Assembly (NCBI GenBank): GCA_023954375.1
Contig: JAMLIC010000032.1
Span: 1-64,000 of the forward strand
Direction: 5' to 3'
Length of the DNA: 64,000 nucleotides
Source: Planctomycetota bacterium
GTDB lineage: Bacteria > Planctomycetota > J058
Shown here one piece after another: positions 60,901-64,000 of this stretch. Under the pieces are notes generated by a model. It made no database searches and had not been told where the DNA came from. It saw nothing but the letters and a program-made list of their open reading frames with translations. A program made the translations under genes and the position numbers. The stretch's first letter is position 1. The number at the start of each line of letters is the position of its first letter.

Positions 60901-62994
60901 GTGGCGTTCGCGGGCGACCTGAGGAAGCTGCCGCTGGCGGACGTGTTCCAGTCCATCCACCAGAACTCCCTCACGGGGGCGCTGGCGATCCGCGACGCCC
61001 ACGGCGAGCGGCTCGTCGCCTTCCGCGAGGGGTTCGTGGTCGGGTGCGCCGCCCCCGCCGGCGAGGAGCACGGGATCGCCGACGAGCTGGTGCGGCGGCG
61101 CAAGATCGAGGCCAAGGACGCGCGCCCGTCGCGCTTCTTCCGCCGCAAGGGGTCGCTGCTCAAGTCGCTCCAGCGGCGCAACCTGATGGACGTCGCCGAG
61201 TTCGCGGGCATGACGCGGACCCTCGTCCTCGAGCGCGTCTACGACTGCTTCCTCCTCGAGGAGGGGAGCTTCGAGTTCGTCGAGAGCTACGACCAGGGCC
61301 GGTTCGACGAGGACGAGGCCTCGGCCGAGCTGAAGGTCGCGCCCGCCGAGATCCTCATGGAGGCCATGCGGCGGATCGACGAGTTCAAGCGCATCAAGCG
61401 CGCGGTCCCGTCGTTCCGCGAGGTCTACGTCGCGGCCCGCGCGCCCTCCGAGGACGACCCGCCGATCGTCCGCGACCTGCTGCTGCAGACGGCCGCCGGG
61501 ACGAAGCCGCTGCACGAGGTCTTCCACTCGATCCCGCACACGAAGTTCGCCTGCTGCGAGGCGCTGCTCGGGCTGGTGAACGAGGGCGACGTGCGCGTGG
61601 CCACGGCGCCCGAGTACCTGGACCTCGGCAAGGCCGCCGAGGCGGCCGGCCAGCACGACGCGGCCGCGTCCTACTACTCGCGCGGGCTGGCCTACGAGCG
61701 CGGCAACCGGGAGCTGAACCAGCGGCGGATCGCGATCCTGGAGCGCCTCCGGCGCAACCAGGAGGCCGCCGACGAGCGCAAGCTCTACGCCGGGATCCTC
61801 CTCGAGCACGGCGACAAGAAGGCCGCGGCCGAGCAGTACGCGAGGGCGGCCGAGCTGGCCCCGTCCGACCCGCTGCCGCTCGAGCGCCTGCTCGACCTCC
61901 TCGTCGAGGCCAAGGACCTGCGCGAGGCCACCCACACGGCCGACCGCCTCGTGCGCGTCTACATGCAGCTCGGGCTGAGCGACAAGGCGAAGGGCGTCTA
62001 CCCGCGCCTGCTCGTGCTCAGCCCGCGCGACCGGGGGCTCCGCGAGAAGCTGGCCGACGTGCACCAGCGGCTCCACGAGCCGGCGACGGCGGCCACGATC
62101 TGGAAGGAGCTCGCGCAGGAGGAGCTCGACAAGGGCGACGTCCACGACGCCGCCCTGCTCCTGCGGCGCGCGCTCGAGGCGCAGCCCGACGACATCAAGG
62201 TCCAGGCGCTGCTCAAGGACGTCGAGACCGGCGAGCACGCCGAGCGGCGGCGCCGCTACCGGCGCTACGCCGTCACGGCCACGGCCTCGCTGGTCGTCGG
62301 GCTGGGGCTCGCCCGGCTGGCGCACGAGGCGGTGGCCGTCGCCCAGCTGCGCGGGCTCGAGCGGGACCTCCTGCGCACGATCGACCGCGGCTCCGACGCG
62401 GCGCTGGGCGCGCTCCTGGCGCGCGAGGACCACCGCCGCGCCTGGCAGGGCACCTGGGCGGGCGACTGGGACGAGGAGGCGACGGCGGAGCTGGCGCGGC
62501 TGTTCGTGCGCGAGCTGGAGCAGGAGGCGGTGCGCCCCCGCTACGAGCCCCTGACCGTCCCGCGCGAGCCGGTGGCGAAGGTGCTCGAGGACCTGCGCCG
62601 CGTGCTCGACCCCGACCCCGACGAGGGCCTCCGCCTCGAGGCCGCGGTCGAGAGCGCGGAGGCCGCCCTCGCGCGCGCCGACCGCGAGACGGCCTGGCGC
62701 GAGCTCGAGCCGCTGAACGAGCGCGTCCGCGCGGCCCGCCTGGCCCTCGCCCGGGCGGGGGTCGAGGGGCGCGCCCAGCGCTCGCTCGAGGAGGACCAGC
62801 GGCGGCTCTACCCGCTGCTGGCGCGCATCCAGCTCCTGCGCGCCAGGCTGTACCTCGACGCGCCGCGCAGCGTGCAGGCGCTCGAGGACGAGGTCGCGGC
62901 CCGGCTCGACGGGCGGCTCCACCCGGGGCGCCAGGGCGCCGCCCAGGCCGCCGCGACCACCACCAGCAGCCCTCAGGCGGCCGAGCGACGCTGA
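60901..62994 (+). CDS. DUF4388/PATAN-like protein with TPR repeats
   Basis: 697 residues, GTG 60901 with GGAGGGGGC upstream. The N-terminal DUF4388/PATAN domain (about 1-110, FAGDLRKLPLADVFQSIHQNSLTGALAIRD) is common in Myxococcota and other bacteria, where it links to two-component and motility signalling. TPR array at about 235-440 (AAEAAGQHDAAASYYSRGLAYERGN, EHGDKKAAAEQYARAAELAPSDP). A possible membrane helix is at about 457-475 (VTATASLVVGLGLARLAHEAV), followed by a coiled C-terminus. Coupled to the epimerase gene by TGATG. Confidence 0.82.
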   Translation: MAFAGDLRKLPLADVFQSIHQNSLTGALAIRDAHGERLVAFREGFVVGCAAPAGEEHGIADELVRRRKIEAKDARPSRFFRRKGSLLKSLQRRNLMDVAEFAGMTRTLVLERVYDCFLLEEGSFEFVESYDQGRFDEDEASAELKVAPAEILMEAMRRIDEFKRIKRAVPSFREVYVAARAPSEDDPPIVRDLLLQTAAGTKPLHEVFHSIPHTKFACCEALLGLVNEGDVRVATAPEYLDLGKAAEAAGQHDAAASYYSRGLAYERGNRELNQRRIAILERLRRNQEAADERKLYAGILLEHGDKKAAAEQYARAAELAPSDPLPLERLLDLLVEAKDLREATHTADRLVRVYMQLGLSDKAKGVYPRLLVLSPRDRGLREKLADVHQRLHEPATAATIWKELAQEELDKGDVHDAALLLRRALEAQPDDIKVQALLKDVETGEHAERRRRYRRYAVTATASLVVGLGLARLAHEAVAVAQLRGLERDLLRTIDRGSDAALGALLAREDHRRAWQGTWAGDWDEEATAELARLFVRELEQEAVRPRYEPLTVPREPVAKVLEDLRRVLDPDPDEGLRLEAAVESAEAALARADRETAWRELEPLNERVRAARLALARAGVEGRAQRSLEEDQRRLYPLLARIQLLRARLYLDAPRSVQALEDEVAARLDGRLHPGRQGAAQAAATTTSSPQAAERR

Positions 62995-63926
62995 TGCGCA
63001 TCCTGATCACCGGCTCGAGCGGCCAGATCGGCACCAACCTCGGGCTCAGGCTCCTCGACGCCGGGCACGAGGTCGCGGGCGTCGACCTGCGCCCCAACCC
63101 ATGGACGCCGCGGCTCCCCACCCGCATCCTCGACCTCCGCCGGCCGCCGGCCGAGCTCCTCGCCGCGCTGAAGGGCGACGCCTGGGACGTGCTCGTCCAC
63201 TTCGCCGCCCACGCCAAGGTGCACGAGCTGGTCGTGCATCCCGACCGCGCGCTCGAGAACGTCGTCGACACGTTCAACGTGCTCGAGGTGGCCCGCGCCC
63301 GCGGCACGCCGATCATCTTCGGCAGCTCGCGCGAGGCCTACGGCGACGTCGGGGAGGGGCTGACCGACGAGGACCGCCGGGTCGTGGCCAAGAGCCCCTA
63401 CTCGGCCTCGAAGATCGCCGGCGAGGCCTTCGTCCTCAGCTACGCCCTGTGCTACGGGGTCCCCACGCTCACCTTCCGCTTCAGCAACGTCTACGGCCGC
63501 TTCGACGACGACCTCGAGCGCATGGAGCGGGTGATCCCGCTGTTCATCCGCGAGGTCGCCGCCGGGCGCGAGGTGACCGTCTTCGGGCGCGAGAAGGTGC
63601 TCGACTTCACCTACGTCGACGACTGCGTGACCGCCGTGGCGGCGGGGGTCGAGCGCCTCTACCGCGGCGAGCTCATGAACGAGACGATCAACGTGGCCAC
63701 GGGGCGCGGCTCGTCGCTCCTCGACCTCTGCACCTACATCGGCGAGGCCCTGGGCAAGGAGCCGCGCGTGCGGGTCGAGCCCACGCGCCCCGGCGAGATC
63801 TCCCGCTACGTGGCCGACATCGGCAAGGCGCGCCGCCTCCTCGGCTACGAGCCGACCACCCACCTGCGCGAGGGCGTGCACAAGGCGATCGCCTGGCAGC
63901 GGGAGTGGCGCGCGGGCGCGCGCTGA
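62994..63926 (+). CDS. NAD-dependent epimerase/dehydratase
   Basis: 310 residues, extended short-chain dehydrogenase. Rossmann GSSGQIG (7-13), Ser/Tyr/Lys triad with YSASK, GSSREAYGD, RFSNVYG, and DFTYVDDCVTAV. Resembles UDP-glucose 4-epimerase-type nucleotide-sugar enzymes; the sugar cannot be told. ATG 62994 overlaps the upstream stop (TGATG). Only about 74 bases remain to the window end, with nothing seen in them. Confidence 0.93.
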   Translation: MRILITGSSGQIGTNLGLRLLDAGHEVAGVDLRPNPWTPRLPTRILDLRRPPAELLAALKGDAWDVLVHFAAHAKVHELVVHPDRALENVVDTFNVLEVARARGTPIIFGSSREAYGDVGEGLTDEDRRVVAKSPYSASKIAGEAFVLSYALCYGVPTLTFRFSNVYGRFDDDLERMERVIPLFIREVAAGREVTVFGREKVLDFTYVDDCVTAVAAGVERLYRGELMNETINVATGRGSSLLDLCTYIGEALGKEPRVRVEPTRPGEISRYVADIGKARRLLGYEPTTHLREGVHKAIAWQREWRAGAR

Positions 63927-64000
63927 GGGCCCGCACGCGCTCCGTGGTCGAGACCCCCATGGGGCCTCCTACCACCGCTGCCTCCCCCGCGCGAGCCCCG

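Noticed and set aside
1..64000. CRISPR, rRNA, tRNA, integrase or transposase
   Set aside because: No regular short repeat arrays, no rRNA blocks, no complete tRNA fold and no transposase motif were found in reading both strands.

Overview
The window is about 64 kb of very GC-rich bacterial DNA (third codon positions almost all G or C) from a Gram-negative organism. It encodes an outer-membrane FadL-type barrel, many lipoproteins, type IV pilin-like proteins, FHA-domain proteins, a Ser/Thr kinase fused to a sulfatase-modifying-factor domain, a sigma-54 response regulator and a DUF4388/PATAN-TPR protein. This mix is typical of Planctomycetota and Myxococcota; the sequence alone does not settle which. 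I count 47 protein genes and see no rRNA, tRNA, CRISPR array, integrase or transposase.

Layout. 0.1-7.5 kb: FadL-like porin, a large lipoprotein, then a PLP-dependent decarboxylase/lyase divergent from its likely TetR regulator, which overlaps an MlrC-type metallopeptidase gene. Two copies of one operator sit in the divergent promoter. 7.5-9.6 kb: a two-gene AAA/ABC-type ATPase plus TOPRIM-like cassette, a candidate defence system whose ATPase gene is compositionally mosaic. 9.6-16.4 kb: an M3-like protein without its metal site, a tiny lipoprotein, miaA, and an FHA/coiled-coil pair. 16.6-20.9 kb: sigma-54 response regulator, glycogen synthase, a hemerythrin (RIC-like) protein. 21-31.9 kb: unknown zinc-ribbon pair, a YyaL-like lipoprotein, two FHA proteins (one with a dead protease domain), a histidine kinase and two helical/TPR lipoproteins. 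31.9-41.5 kb: NFACT protein, ndk, a membrane spermidine-synthase-like protein, an ABC exporter operon whose last gene is interrupted in frame by a palindromic element, and a SirB1-like protein. 41.5-49 kb: malQ, the kinase-FGE fusion, aldehyde dehydrogenase, GMC oxidoreductase. 49-52.6 kb: a pilin-like operon. 53-60.7 kb: a four-gene operon with two GTPases, a GAP1-like protein and a large Ig-repeat membrane protein. 60.9-63.9 kb: PATAN-TPR protein and NAD-dependent epimerase.

The most interesting items are: (1) the double-GTPase/GAP1-like/Ig-membrane operon at 53091-60665; (2) the ATPase-TOPRIM cassette at 7538-9621; (3) a 279-bp two-hairpin element inserted in frame inside the gene at 36727-37656, similar in behaviour to Rickettsia palindromic elements; (4) a structured repeat found directly after two unrelated stop codons (16416 and 40643) whose hairpin is conserved by paired changes; and (5) several pseudo-enzymes. 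Glycogen metabolism (glgA, malQ) is present but not clustered. Many genes overlap by GTGA or ATGA, which indicates translational coupling.
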